Shown: in pieces, positions 53,172 to 60,547 of the stretch | Position numbering within the stretch: position 1 is the stretch's first letter | How the letters are laid out: every line of letters begins with the position of its first letter | Translations under genes and position numbers: made by a program | Origin: Streptomyces tailanensis | GTDB taxonomy: Bacteria > Actinomycetota > Actinomycetes > Streptomycetales > Streptomycetaceae | Direction: 5' to 3' | Assembly (NCBI RefSeq): GCF_008386495.1 | Contig: NZ_VTHJ01000004.1 | Span: 1-64,000 of the forward strand | Length of the DNA stretch: 64,000 bases | The notes under the pieces: generated by a model | Told to the model about the DNA's origin: nothing | The model's database searches: none | The model's input: the letters and a program-made list of their open reading frames with translations, nothing else

Positions 53172-53185
53172 GTTTCACGTGAAAC
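53172..53185. promoter_or_regulatory. parS: parS site directly after trxA
   Basis: Perfect GTTTCACGTGAAAC in ATGTTTCACGTGAAACAT, one base after the trxA stop and two bases before the terminator stem. Confidence 0.9.
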
Positions 53186-53187
53186 AT

Positions 53188-53219
53188 GAATGGGTCGGCC
53201 CTCCTGGGTCGGCCCATTC
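53188..53219. terminator. Bidirectional terminator between trxA and the GNAT gene
   Basis: 14-bp stem (53188-53201 with 53206-53219, two G-T wobbles) and a 4-base loop, between convergent genes. Confidence 0.8.
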
Positions 53220-53222
53220 GCT

Positions 53223-53840
53223 TTAGAGCGGCCGCAGCGCCGGTTCCTTCTGCACAGCTCCCAGGAGCCGGTCGAGCGCCAACTCGACGTCCTCCTTCCA
53301 GGAGAGCGTCGTCCGCAGCTCCAACCGCAGCCGCGGATACATGGGATGAGGGCGGACCGTCTTGAATCCCACAGCCGTCAGATGATCGGCGGGCAGGACA
53401 CACGCCGGTTCCTTCCAGCGAGCGTCGCCAAAGGCCTCGATCGCCTTGAAGCCCCGCCGCAGCAGGTCCTTGGCAACCGTCTGGACCATCACACGGCCGA
53501 GGCCCTGGCCCTGATAGCCCTGCATGATGAAGGCAGTCATCAGCTGGACCGCGTCGGGGGACACCGGGCTCGTGGGGAACGCCATGGAGCGGGGCACATA
53601 GGCCGGAGGCGCGTAGAGCACGAAGCCCACCGGCACCTCGTCCACGTAGACGACTCGGCCGCAGGACCCCCAGTCCAGCAGAACGGCGGAGATCCACGCT
53701 TCCTTCTCCAGTGCGGGAGTGCCGGCCTTTACCGCGGCCTCGCCGCTGACTGGGTCCAGCTCCCAGAAGACACACGAGCGACAGCGCTTGGGAAGGTCCT
53801 GAAGGTTGTCCAGCGTGAGCGGTACGAGCCGACGCCCCAT
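53223..53840 (-). CDS. GNAT-family acetyltransferase
   Basis: A 205-residue GNAT protein: LTAFIMQGYQGQGLGRVMVQTVAKDLLRRGF (in parts) is the acetyl-CoA-binding segment. A conserved Cys-containing stretch near the N-terminus (KRCRSCVFWELDP) is typical of actinobacterial orthologues near parB. Substrate unknown. The ATG at 53840 has GCGAGGA upstream. A small predicted gene starts upstream and overlaps its 5' end. Confidence 0.87.
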   Translation of the reverse strand: MGRRLVPLTLDNLQDLPKRCRSCVFWELDPVSGEAAVKAGTPALEKEAWISAVLLDWGSCGRVVYVDEVPVGFVLYAPPAYVPRSMAFPTSPVSPDAVQLMTAFIMQGYQGQGLGRVMVQTVAKDLLRRGFKAIEAFGDARWKEPACVLPADHLTAVGFKTVRPHPMYPRLRLELRTTLSWKEDVELALDRLLGAVQKEPALRPL

Positions 53841-53986
53841 GAAGGCTGTTCCTCGCTTCCTTCGCCCGCGGCGTCGCGAGCGGCTGTCAGAGCGCTTCGC
53901 TCCCTGAGCAGGCTGCCGACGAACCCGCCGAGCGCGCCCAGTCCCAGGCCCGCGGTCACCAGACCGGAACGGCTCACGGTTCGCAT
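53729..53986 (-). CDS. Possible small membrane protein overlapping the GNAT gene
   Basis: An 85-codon frame whose ATG at 53986 has a near-perfect ribosome binding site (AGGAGG seven bases upstream). The N-terminus is hydrophobic and Gly-rich (RSGLVTAGLGLGALGGFVGSLL), followed by a charged part. It overlaps the first 112 bases of the GNAT gene in another frame, and its last 40 residues are probably constrained by that gene. It may be a real small protein or a leader coupling translation to the GNAT gene. Confidence 0.45.
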   Translation of the reverse strand: MRTVSRSGLVTAGLGLGALGGFVGSLLRERSALTAARDAAGEGSEEQPSWGVGSYRSRWTTFRTFPSAVARVSSGSWTQSAARPR

Positions 53987-54082
53987 TGCCCCGCCTCCTA
54001 TTGAAGGTGCCGTCAGGTGGATGCGCCATCCCGAACGCATCGTATCCACGATGTGATTGCCTAGATACCGCCTGAAAGCAAA

Positions 54083-54122
54083 GAGCGGGCTGTGTCCGGT
54101 ATACATCGGACACAGCCCGCTC
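54083..54122 (-). terminator. Terminator of the parAB operon
   Basis: Perfect 16-bp stem GAGCGGGCTGTGTCCG/CGGACACAGCCCGCTC with an 8-base loop, 41 bases after the parB stop. Confidence 0.9.
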
Positions 54123-54163
54123 GGGCGGTCGACCAGCCGAAGGCTGTCCTGCCATTCGAAGAT

Positions 54164-55261
54164 TCAGTCCTCCGAATCCTCCGAGTCGTCGTCCAGGAGA
54201 CTCCTCTGGAGAGCGAGCTTCTCGCCCGGAGCGAGCGTGCTCAGAATCCGCTCAAGGTCTTCCGTGGAGGCGAACTCCACGGTGATCTTGCCCTTCTTCT
54301 GGCCAAGATCGATCTTCACCCGCGTCTCGAAGCGATCCGAGAGCCGGGTGGCGAGCTCGCCCAGCGCCGGAGAGGGCACTGAGCCGGCCCGTGGCCCCTT
54401 GGCCCTCGCGGTGGTCTTGGGCCGCGAGCCCATGAGCGTGACGATCTCTTCGACGGCGCGGACCGAGAGGCCCTCGGCCACAATCCGGTGAGCCAGCTTG
54501 TCCTGCTCCTCCGAGTCCTCGACGGAGAGCAGCGCCCGAGCGTGCCCAGCCGAGAGGACACCGGCGGCCACACGGCGCTGAACCGCGGCTGAGAGCTTCA
54601 GCAGACGCAGAGTGTTGGAGACCTGCGGGCGGGATCGGCCAATGCGGTCCGCCAACTGGTCGTGTGTGCAGTTGAAGTCCTTGAGCAACTGGTCGTAGGC
54701 GAACGCCTCTTCCAGCGGGTTCAGCTGGGCACGGTGCAGGTTCTCCAGAAGCGCGTCCAGAAGAAGCTTCTCGTCGTCCGTGGCCCGCACGATCGCCGGG
54801 ATCGCCTCCAGCTCGGCCTCGTGGCAGGCTCGCCAGCGCCGCTCACCCATGATGAGCTCATAGCGAGCCGGGCCCACCTGCCGTACGACGATGGGCTGGA
54901 GAAGGCCGACCTCCTTGATGGAGGTGACGAGTTCCTGGAGAAGGTCCTCGTCGAACACCTCGCGCGGCTGGCGTGGGTTCGGGGTGATGGAGTCGAGGGG
55001 CAGCTCGGCAAAGTAGGCGCCGATGGGTGCCGCAGGTGACTCCACCGCGCTGTTCGTCGGCAGCTCCTCTGTTTCACGTGAAACAGGCGGGAGGGTAGCC
55101 ACCTTCGAGGCCGCCAGTCCACGCTCGGGGGTGAAGACCGATGCCGCCGCCGGTGGTGTGGACGCGGGTGCTCCCGCTGCCGGAGACTCCTTCTCTCCTG
55201 TCGAGGCTGCTGGGATCAGTGCGGCGAGACCACGGCCCAACCCCCTCCGTCGATCGCTCAC
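54164..55261 (-). CDS. parB: Chromosome partitioning protein ParB
   Basis: A 365-residue ParB. The N-terminus has MSDRRRGLGRGLAALIP, the ParA-interacting segment. The CTP-binding/ParB domain follows, with PRQPREVFDEDLLQELVTSIKEVG and GERRWRACHEAE. The HTH region (DQLADRIGRSRPQVSNTLRLL) recognises parS, and the C-terminal dimerisation domain ends in acidic residues. ParB loads on parS and organises the origin regions for segregation into spores. Its GTG start overlaps the parA stop (GTGA at 55258-55261). A parS site is within the gene (55071-55084). Confidence 0.97.
   Translation of the reverse strand: MSDRRRGLGRGLAALIPAASTGEKESPAAGAPASTPPAAASVFTPERGLAASKVATLPPVSRETEELPTNSAVESPAAPIGAYFAELPLDSITPNPRQPREVFDEDLLQELVTSIKEVGLLQPIVVRQVGPARYELIMGERRWRACHEAELEAIPAIVRATDDEKLLLDALLENLHRAQLNPLEEAFAYDQLLKDFNCTHDQLADRIGRSRPQVSNTLRLLKLSAAVQRRVAAGVLSAGHARALLSVEDSEEQDKLAHRIVAEGLSVRAVEEIVTLMGSRPKTTARAKGPRAGSVPSPALGELATRLSDRFETRVKIDLGQKKGKITVEFASTEDLERILSTLAPGEKLALQRSLLDDDSEDSED
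55071..55084. promoter_or_regulatory. parS: parS site inside parB
   Basis: Perfect GTTTCACGTGAAAC, read in frame as VSRET near ParB residue 60. Confidence 0.9.
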
Positions 55262-56331
55262 TGGATCCCCTCCACCACACTCGGATTGTTCTGAGCACCG
55301 ATATGGGCGTGCGTCGGGTCGTACCCTACGCCCACACCCTTCAGTGCGATTTCTCGTGCCGCCTCAAGGTAGGAGAGGGCACCGCTCGATCCTGGATCGT
55401 AAGTCAGTACCGTCTGCCCGTAGCTCGGCGCCTCGGAGATACGGACCGAGCGGGGAATGCTCGTCCGCAGTACCTCGTCGCCGAAGTGGGTGCGCACCTC
55501 TTCGGCGACCTGGGACGCCAGACGCGTCCGGCCGTCGTACATGGTGAGCAGAATGGTCGACACATGGAGGACGGGGTTGAGGTGCCCCCGCACCAGGTCG
55601 ACATTGCGGAGCAGCTGTCCGAGGCCCTCCAGTGCGTAGTACTCGCACTGGATCGGGATGAGGACTTCCTGGCCGGCGACCAACGCATTGACCGTCAGCA
55701 GGCCGAGCGAGGGCGGGCAGTCGATGAGGACGTAGTCCAAGGGCTGCTCGTACGCCTGAATCGCCCGCTGCAGTCGGCTCTCTCGGGCCACCAGGGACAC
55801 CAGCTCGATCTCCGCACCGGCGAGATCGATCGTGGCAGGGGCACAGAAAAGTCCCTCGACATCGGGAACGGGCTGGACGACTTCCGCCAGCGGCTTGCTG
55901 TCGATCAGCACGTCATAGATGGACGGCACCTCGGCATGATGGTCGATCCCCAGCGCGGTGGACGCGTTGCCCTGAGGGTCAAGGTCGACCACTAGGACAC
56001 GGGCGCCATGCAAGGCCAGCGAAGCGGCGAGATTGACCGTCGTCGTGGTCTTGCCCACCCCGCCCTTCTGGTTGGCGACCACCATGACCCGGGTCTGCTC
56101 GGGCCGCGGCAGACCCTCGCCTGCGCGGCCCAGAGCCTCTACCGCCAGTTGGGCAGCACGACCGATGGGAGTGTCGTCCATCGGGGGCGGTGTTTCACGT
56201 GAAACATCCTCCCCCATCGACTCGGTACGGGGACCGGGGACCGGATCGGTCATCGGTCCCGCGATGTTGGCGTCGGACCGCAAGGATTCACTCTCCTCGA
56301 CTTCAGGCTCGCAATGAACAGAGCCTCCCAT
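55258..56331 (-). CDS. parA: Chromosome partitioning ATPase ParA
   Basis: A 357-residue ParA from the ATG at 56331, the length I recall for S. coelicolor ParA. Deviant Walker A is NQKGGVGKTTT, Walker A' is DLDPQGNAS and Walker B is VLIDCPPSLG. The first 75 residues are an acidic, Pro/Ser-rich extension. The frame remains open to a GTG at 56520, adding 63 codons; the upstream part contains DnaA boxes and a parS and looks regulatory, so the shorter start is preferred. ParA moves ParB-bound origins, especially during sporulation. parS 56192-56205 is in the gene and again encodes VSRET. Confidence 0.95.
   Translation of the reverse strand: MGGSVHCEPEVEESESLRSDANIAGPMTDPVPGPRTESMGEDVSRETPPPMDDTPIGRAAQLAVEALGRAGEGLPRPEQTRVMVVANQKGGVGKTTTTVNLAASLALHGARVLVVDLDPQGNASTALGIDHHAEVPSIYDVLIDSKPLAEVVQPVPDVEGLFCAPATIDLAGAEIELVSLVARESRLQRAIQAYEQPLDYVLIDCPPSLGLLTVNALVAGQEVLIPIQCEYYALEGLGQLLRNVDLVRGHLNPVLHVSTILLTMYDGRTRLASQVAEEVRTHFGDEVLRTSIPRSVRISEAPSYGQTVLTYDPGSSGALSYLEAAREIALKGVGVGYDPTHAHIGAQNNPSVVEGIQ
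56192..56205. promoter_or_regulatory. parS: parS site inside parA
   Basis: Perfect GTTTCACGTGAAAC, read in frame as VSRET about 43 codons after the parA start. Confidence 0.9.
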
Positions 56332-56612
56332 GTCTTCGGGGTCGTGAACCAGTGAGGCCTGGTGTTCTGTGGAGAAATCCACCTCTGTGGACAACTCCGT
56401 TACCTCTCCGAGTGACCCGAGAGGCTTCCGGTCGCGCGGTTCGGCCGCAGCGCGGCCACGGCCGATGATGCCGTGCAGCAATGAGCGACGTTTCACGTGA
56501 AACACGATGCCTAGCGGCACAGGTCACAACCGCGCGACACTCCGAGATGCGTAGGTTTGGAAGCTTGTGTGGAGTACGACTCGTCGTCAGGACGGATCAG
56601 CCAACGTCCAGA
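56332..56612. promoter_or_regulatory. parA leader/promoter region with DnaA boxes
   Basis: The 281 bases between the rsmG stop and the preferred parA start contain TGTGGAGAA (56368-56376, minus) and a perfect TGTGGACAA (56386-56394, minus; TTGTCCACA on the other strand). A weaker AAATCCACC (56375-56383, plus) overlaps. The parS at 56490-56503 lies further upstream. The stretch is also an open frame in phase with parA, so it could instead encode an N-terminal extension. Confidence 0.6.
56490..56503. promoter_or_regulatory. parS: parS site upstream of parA
   Basis: Perfect GTTTCACGTGAAAC; the parS nearest to oriC in this window, about 6 kb from the DnaA boxes. Confidence 0.9.
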
Positions 56613-57329
56613 TCAACGGCGCCGACGTGCCCGTCCCGTACGGGCCGCCTTGGCGCGCTTCGCTGCGAAGCGCACGCCGCCCGGGCTCTCCCCCACCTCC
56701 ACGCGGACGACCGTGGACATCGGGTCCACGACACCCTCACCGACATGAAGGATGGATGTCTCCACCGCACCGAGCTTACTCAGAGCCGTGGCCGCGCTCT
56801 TCAACTCCTCCTCGGCGGTGTCGCCCTTGAGGGCCAGCATCTCTCCGTAGGGACGCAGCAGCGGAATGCCCCAGGTGGCCAGTCGGTCCAGCGGAGCCAC
56901 GGCCCGTGCCGTCACCACATGGACCGGGTGCAGCGTCCCGAGTACCTCTTCGGCACGGCCACGGACGACGGTCACATGGTCGAGGCCCAGGAGCTCAACA
57001 ACCTCGGTCAGGAAGTTGGTACGCCGCAGCAGGGGCTCCAGCAACGTGATCTTCAGGTCGTCCCGGACGAGGGCCAGCGGAATGCCGGGCAGTCCGGCAC
57101 CCGAGCCGACATCGCAGACCGTCACCCCCTCGGGAACGACCTCGGAGAGCACCGCGCAGTTCAGCAGATGCCTCTCCCACAGGCGGGGCACTTCCCGCGG
57201 GCCGATGAGCCCTCGCTGCACCCCCGCTTCCGCCAGGAGTTCGGCGTAACGGACTGCGTCCGCGTAGCGATCACCGAATACATCGCGCGCCTGCTCGGGC
57301 GCAGGGGGAAGCTCCGCTGCCTCCGTCAC
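56613..57329 (-). CDS. rsmG: 16S rRNA (guanine-527 N7)-methyltransferase
   Basis: A 238-residue RsmG (GidB). The SAM-binding motif is VCDVGSGAGLPGIPLAL, and RHLLNCAVL and TARAVAPLDRLATW are conserved. It methylates 16S rRNA near the streptomycin site; loss-of-function mutations give low-level streptomycin resistance and often activate secondary metabolism in Streptomyces. The C-terminus is Arg/Ala-rich. The GTG at 57329 follows GGAAGG. Confidence 0.95.
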   Translation of the reverse strand: MTEAAELPPAPEQARDVFGDRYADAVRYAELLAEAGVQRGLIGPREVPRLWERHLLNCAVLSEVVPEGVTVCDVGSGAGLPGIPLALVRDDLKITLLEPLLRRTNFLTEVVELLGLDHVTVVRGRAEEVLGTLHPVHVVTARAVAPLDRLATWGIPLLRPYGEMLALKGDTAEEELKSAATALSKLGAVETSILHVGEGVVDPMSTVVRVEVGESPGGVRFAAKRAKAARTGRARRRR

Positions 57330-57398
57330 CGGGACCGTCCTTCCGTACCGCAAAAGCGCACTGGGCGCTGACACCAGAACAACAGGCTGACAAAGTTA

Positions 57399-57426
57399 CG
57401 GCCCCGCCTGCGGACAGACGGGGCCG
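57399..57426 (-). terminator. Hairpin after khpB
   Basis: Perfect 8-bp stem CGGCCCCG/CGGGGCCG with an inner CTG/CAG pair, 19 bases beyond the khpB stop and before rsmG. Confidence 0.7.
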
Positions 57427-57445
57427 GAGGAACGAACGTACCGAA

Positions 57446-57961
57446 TCAGGCGGGAAGCACGACGACGAAGCGCTGCGGCTCCTCGCCCTCGGACTCGCTG
57501 CGCAGGCCCGCGCTCTTGACCGCGTCGTGCACGACCTTGCGCTCGAAGGGCGTCATCGGCTGCAGCTTCACCGGCTCGCCGGTGCTCTTGGCCTCGGCCG
57601 CGGCCTTGGCGCCCAGCTCCGAGAGCTCGGCACGCTTCTTGGCGCGGTAGCCGGCGATGTCCAGCATCAGACGGCTACGGTCGCCGGTCTCACGGTGCAC
57701 GGCCAGACGCGTGAGCTCCTGAAGCGCCTCGAGCACCTCGCCGTCGCGGCCGACGAGCTTCTGCAGATCGCGGCTGCCCGTGTCGCTGATGATCGAGACA
57801 GAGGCACGGTCGGCCTCGACGTCCATGTCAATGTCGCCGTCGAGATCGGCGATGTCCAGCAGACCTTCGAGGTAGTCCGCCGCGATCTCACCCTCCTGCT
57901 CCAGGCGGGTGAGGGTGTCGCCACCCTCGGAGGAGGCGGCGGGGGTGGTGCCTTCCGTCAC
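57446..57961 (-). CDS. khpB: Jag/KhpB-type RNA-binding protein (KH and R3H domains)
   Basis: A 171-residue protein. The acidic N-terminal 35 residues precede a KH-like domain (VSIISDTGSRDLQKLVGRDGEVLEALQELTRLAV) and a C-terminal R3H domain (ERKVVHDAVKSAGLRSESEGEEPQRFVVV). Homologues (SpoIIIJ-associated Jag, KhpB/EloR) bind RNA and influence cell-wall growth. Encoded 15 bases after yidC in the conserved rpmH-rnpA-yidD-yidC-khpB series. Confidence 0.93.
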   Translation of the reverse strand: MTEGTTPAASSEGGDTLTRLEQEGEIAADYLEGLLDIADLDGDIDMDVEADRASVSIISDTGSRDLQKLVGRDGEVLEALQELTRLAVHRETGDRSRLMLDIAGYRAKKRAELSELGAKAAAEAKSTGEPVKLQPMTPFERKVVHDAVKSAGLRSESEGEEPQRFVVVLPA

Positions 57962-57976
57962 GGGATGGGCTCCTTC

Positions 57977-59248
57977 TTACTTCTTGGACGGGGACTTGGG
58001 GCGCTGCTGGCCCCTGCGCTGACCGGACTGCGCCTTGCTTCGGCCACCGGCGCCGGTCTTGGGCGCGGCCTTCTTGGCGGCGGCCGGCTTGGTGTCCTCC
58101 GGCTCGTCCGACTTGGTCAGTGAGGGCCCGGCCTTCGGCTCGGTGTCGTCGGCGGTCTTCGCACCGGACTGACGCTGGGCCTTGGTCTGACGCTTGGGCT
58201 GCTGGCGCTTGGGAGCGCCGGTCGGCGTACCGTCCTCGGCGATGGCGACGGCCGAGGCCTCGCTCTTGACGACGGTGCCGTCGGCCTGGGCCGCGAGGCC
58301 CTCCTTGCTCAGACCGGTGATGAACTTCCGCTCGTACTCGTTGCGGTCACGGCCCTTGGCGACGATCGCCTTGACTATGGCGCGCTCACTGCGGCTGCGG
58401 GTCTTGCCGTGCCGCGTGACGTGCTTGAAGAGGCGCTCCAGGTAAGCGGCCTGGGCCTTGGAACCCGGGGTCGGGTTGTTGTGGATGACGTACATCTGCT
58501 GGCCCATGGTCCACACGTTGGTGGTCAGCCAGTAGACGAGGACACCGACCGGGAAGTTGATGCCGAAGACGGCGAACATGATCGGGAAGATGTACATCAG
58601 CATCTTCTGCTGCTGCATGAACGGCGTCTTCACCGTGGTGTCGACGTTCTTCGTCATCAGCTGACGCTGCGTGTAGAACTGCGACAGCGACATCAGGACG
58701 ATCATGACCGCGGTGACGATGCGGACGGTGGTGATCGAGGCGTCGAGCGCCGAGGCCTCCGCCGCGGTGTCCGTGAACGTCGCGGCCAGCGGAGCACCGA
58801 AGATGTGCGCCTTCTGCGCGCTCGCCAGCAGGCTCTCGTTGATGACACCGACGGTGTCGTTGTTCGCGATGCTGTTGAGCACGTGGTACAGGGCGAAGAA
58901 GAACGGCGACTGCGCCAGGATGGGAAGGCACGAGGAGAGCGGGTTGGTGCCCGTCTCCTTGTACAGCTTCATCATCTCTTCGGACTGACGCTGTTTGTCG
59001 TTCTTGTAGCGCTCCTGGATCTTCTTCATCTCGGGCTGGAGCGTCTGCATGGCCCGGGTCGCCTTGATCTGCTTCACGAAGAGCGGGATCAGGCAGATAC
59101 GGATCAGGATCACCAAGGACACGATGGACAGGCCCCAGGCCCACCCGGTGTCATCGCCGAAGAGGGCGCCGTACACCGTGTGGAACTGGACGATGACCCA
59201 GGAGACAGGTGTCGTGATGAAGCTGAAGAGACTGGCAATCGTGTCCAC
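57977..59248 (-). CDS. yidC: Membrane protein insertase YidC
   Basis: A 423-residue YidC/Oxa1 insertase of the Gram-positive type: no large periplasmic domain, five hydrophobic segments from [24 protein letters not shown] to [21 protein letters not shown]. The conserved charged coiled-coil loop is [22 protein letters not shown]. The last 165 residues form a basic Lys/Arg/Ala-rich cytoplasmic tail that probably contacts ribosomes. It inserts membrane proteins with or without SecYEG. GTG start. Confidence 0.96.
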   Translation of the reverse strand: MDTIASLFSFITTPVSWVIVQFHTVYGALFGDDTGWAWGLSIVSLVILIRICLIPLFVKQIKATRAMQTLQPEMKKIQERYKNDKQRQSEEMMKLYKETGTNPLSSCLPILAQSPFFFALYHVLNSIANNDTVGVINESLLASAQKAHIFGAPLAATFTDTAAEASALDASITTVRIVTAVMIVLMSLSQFYTQRQLMTKNVDTTVKTPFMQQQKMLMYIFPIMFAVFGINFPVGVLVYWLTTNVWTMGQQMYVIHNNPTPGSKAQAAYLERLFKHVTRHGKTRSRSERAIVKAIVAKGRDRNEYERKFITGLSKEGLAAQADGTVVKSEASAVAIAEDGTPTGAPKRQQPKRQTKAQRQSGAKTADDTEPKAGPSLTKSDEPEDTKPAAAKKAAPKTGAGGRSKAQSGQRRGQQRPKSPSKK

Positions 59249-59251
59249 TAA

Positions 59252-59605
59252 TCATGCTCCTTGGGCATGGGACGGGCTCTCGGCGGCCGGGCTCGAAGGA
59301 ACGTGCCCCTCGGTGGCCGATTCGACGGCGGAGGACCCGCCCTTGCGTGCGCGCCACGTGCCACGCACCATCTCGTGCCACCGCGGCCGCTTGCGCGGCG
59401 GGACGTGGTCCACACCGCCGAGCGACCAGGGGTTGCACCGCAGGATGCGCCAAGCTGTGAGTGCCGTTCCCTTGATCGCACCGTGCCGGTCGATGGCCGT
59501 GTACCCGTAATGGGAGCACGACGGGTAGTACTTGCACACCGGCCCGAGCAACGGGCTGATGGTCCACTGGTACAGCTTGATCAGCACCAGCAGCGGGTAC
59601 TTCAT
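59252..59605 (-). CDS. yidD: Membrane protein insertion efficiency factor YidD
   Basis: A 117-residue protein. The conserved YidD core is [34 protein letters not shown] with its three cysteines, followed by [12 protein letters not shown]. The C-terminal 40 residues are a variable extension. Start overlaps the rnpA stop (ATGA at 59602-59605). Confidence 0.94.
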   Translation of the reverse strand: MKYPLLVLIKLYQWTISPLLGPVCKYYPSCSHYGYTAIDRHGAIKGTALTAWRILRCNPWSLGGVDHVPPRKRPRWHEMVRGTWRARKGGSSAVESATEGHVPSSPAAESPSHAQGA

Positions 59606-59973
59606 CGCGCGCCCCCTCCCAGCAGCCGCTGTAGGGCGGCATCCAGGTCTTGGGCCAGTTGTACGTGGTCGGCGTCACCCGCACCGGGCAGCGCTCGTAC
59701 GACTACCAGGCTACCGGGGGGCAACTGGGCGACTCGATCGCGCATCAGATGGCGAAGTCTCCGCTTCACCTTGTTGCGCACGACCGCACCGCCGACGGCC
59801 TTGCTTACGACGAAACCCGCACGCGTCGGGGGAGCGCTCTCCCCAGGCGCATGCGGGTCTGTGGCACCGCTACGTAGGTGAACGACAAGGAGCGGGCGTC
59901 CGGCCCGGCGCCCTCGTCGTACCGCGGTCGCGAAGTCCTCGCGCCGCCTCAGCCGATGCTCGGTAGGCAGCAC
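59602..59973 (-). CDS. rnpA: Ribonuclease P protein component
   Basis: A 123-residue Rnp[34 protein letters not shown] start, and the basic signature [13 protein letters not shown] that binds RNase P RNA. Helps process 5' ends of tRNA precursors. GTG start, in the standard order after rpmH. Confidence 0.96.
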   Translation of the reverse strand: MLPTEHRLRRREDFATAVRRGRRAGRPLLVVHLRSGATDPHAPGESAPPTRAGFVVSKAVGGAVVRNKVKRRLRHLMRDRVAQLPPGSLVVVRALPGAGDADHVQLAQDLDAALQRLLGGGAR

Positions 59974-59994
59974 GACGTCATGACCTGATCAGGA

Positions 59995-60132
59995 TCAGGC
60001 GGACAGGCTGGCGCGACCCTTGCTGCGGCGGTTCGCGAGAATCGCGCGGCCGGCACGGGTACGCATCCGCAGGCGGAAGCCGTGGGTCTTCGCGCGACGA
60101 CGGTTGTTCGGCTGGAAGGTGCGCTTGCTCAC
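59995..60132 (-). CDS. rpmH: 50S ribosomal protein L34
   Basis: A 45-residue, very basic protein read from the GTG at 60132: it begins with [18 protein letters not shown] and ends with SKGRASLSA, the complete L34 pattern at the universal length. It is 21 bases before rnpA and divergent from dnaA. Short genes like this are easily missed; the protein sequence leaves no doubt. Confidence 0.97.
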   Translation of the reverse strand: MSKRTFQPNNRRRAKTHGFRLRMRTRAGRAILANRRSKGRASLSA

Positions 60133-60547
60133 TCGGGGGCTCCAGAAATAAATCGGTAGTTGCGGGTGCCGTCCTGGCTGTCACCGTGCGCCCACGAGTA
60201 GCTCGTATTAACGCCCGAGTGCACCGCTTTCCGATCACCTGACGCGATCTGTGCCCATCGGAGGCAGGCGGCAGCAGCCATCGACAACTCGACCTGGTTA
60301 CGGTACGCGCGGCTACGCCATCCGGTCAAACCAGAGGTCACCGGGAGCCACTATCCACAGCCTGGGGACAACAACTTGAACCGCACCCGCCGCCGTGACT
60401 ACCGTGACGGAACTCTGCTTCGTTCCCTTTCCTCGACTGCTGGGATCCGACCCACCCACCAGACCTGGTCCCGAGCGCACCAACCGAGATCCATCCCGAC
60501 CCGTCCCAGAACCACACGTTCGTGGGACCTGTGAGAGAGCGTGCCCT
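60133..60547. promoter_or_regulatory. rpmH / dnaA divergent promoter region with two DnaA boxes
   Basis: A 415-base gap with the promoters of rpmH and dnaA. Two DnaA-box-like sequences stand close together in inverted orientation: CTATCCACA (60351-60359, plus) and TGGGGACAA (60363-60371, minus). DnaA boxes in the dnaA promoter are known to mediate autoregulation in Streptomyces. No further gene is visible. Confidence 0.75.

Noticed and set aside
56332..56520. Longer parA start at the GTG at 56520
   Set aside because: Would include DnaA boxes and a parS in coding sequence and lacks a better ribosome binding site; 357 residues fits the known ParA length. Not fully excluded.
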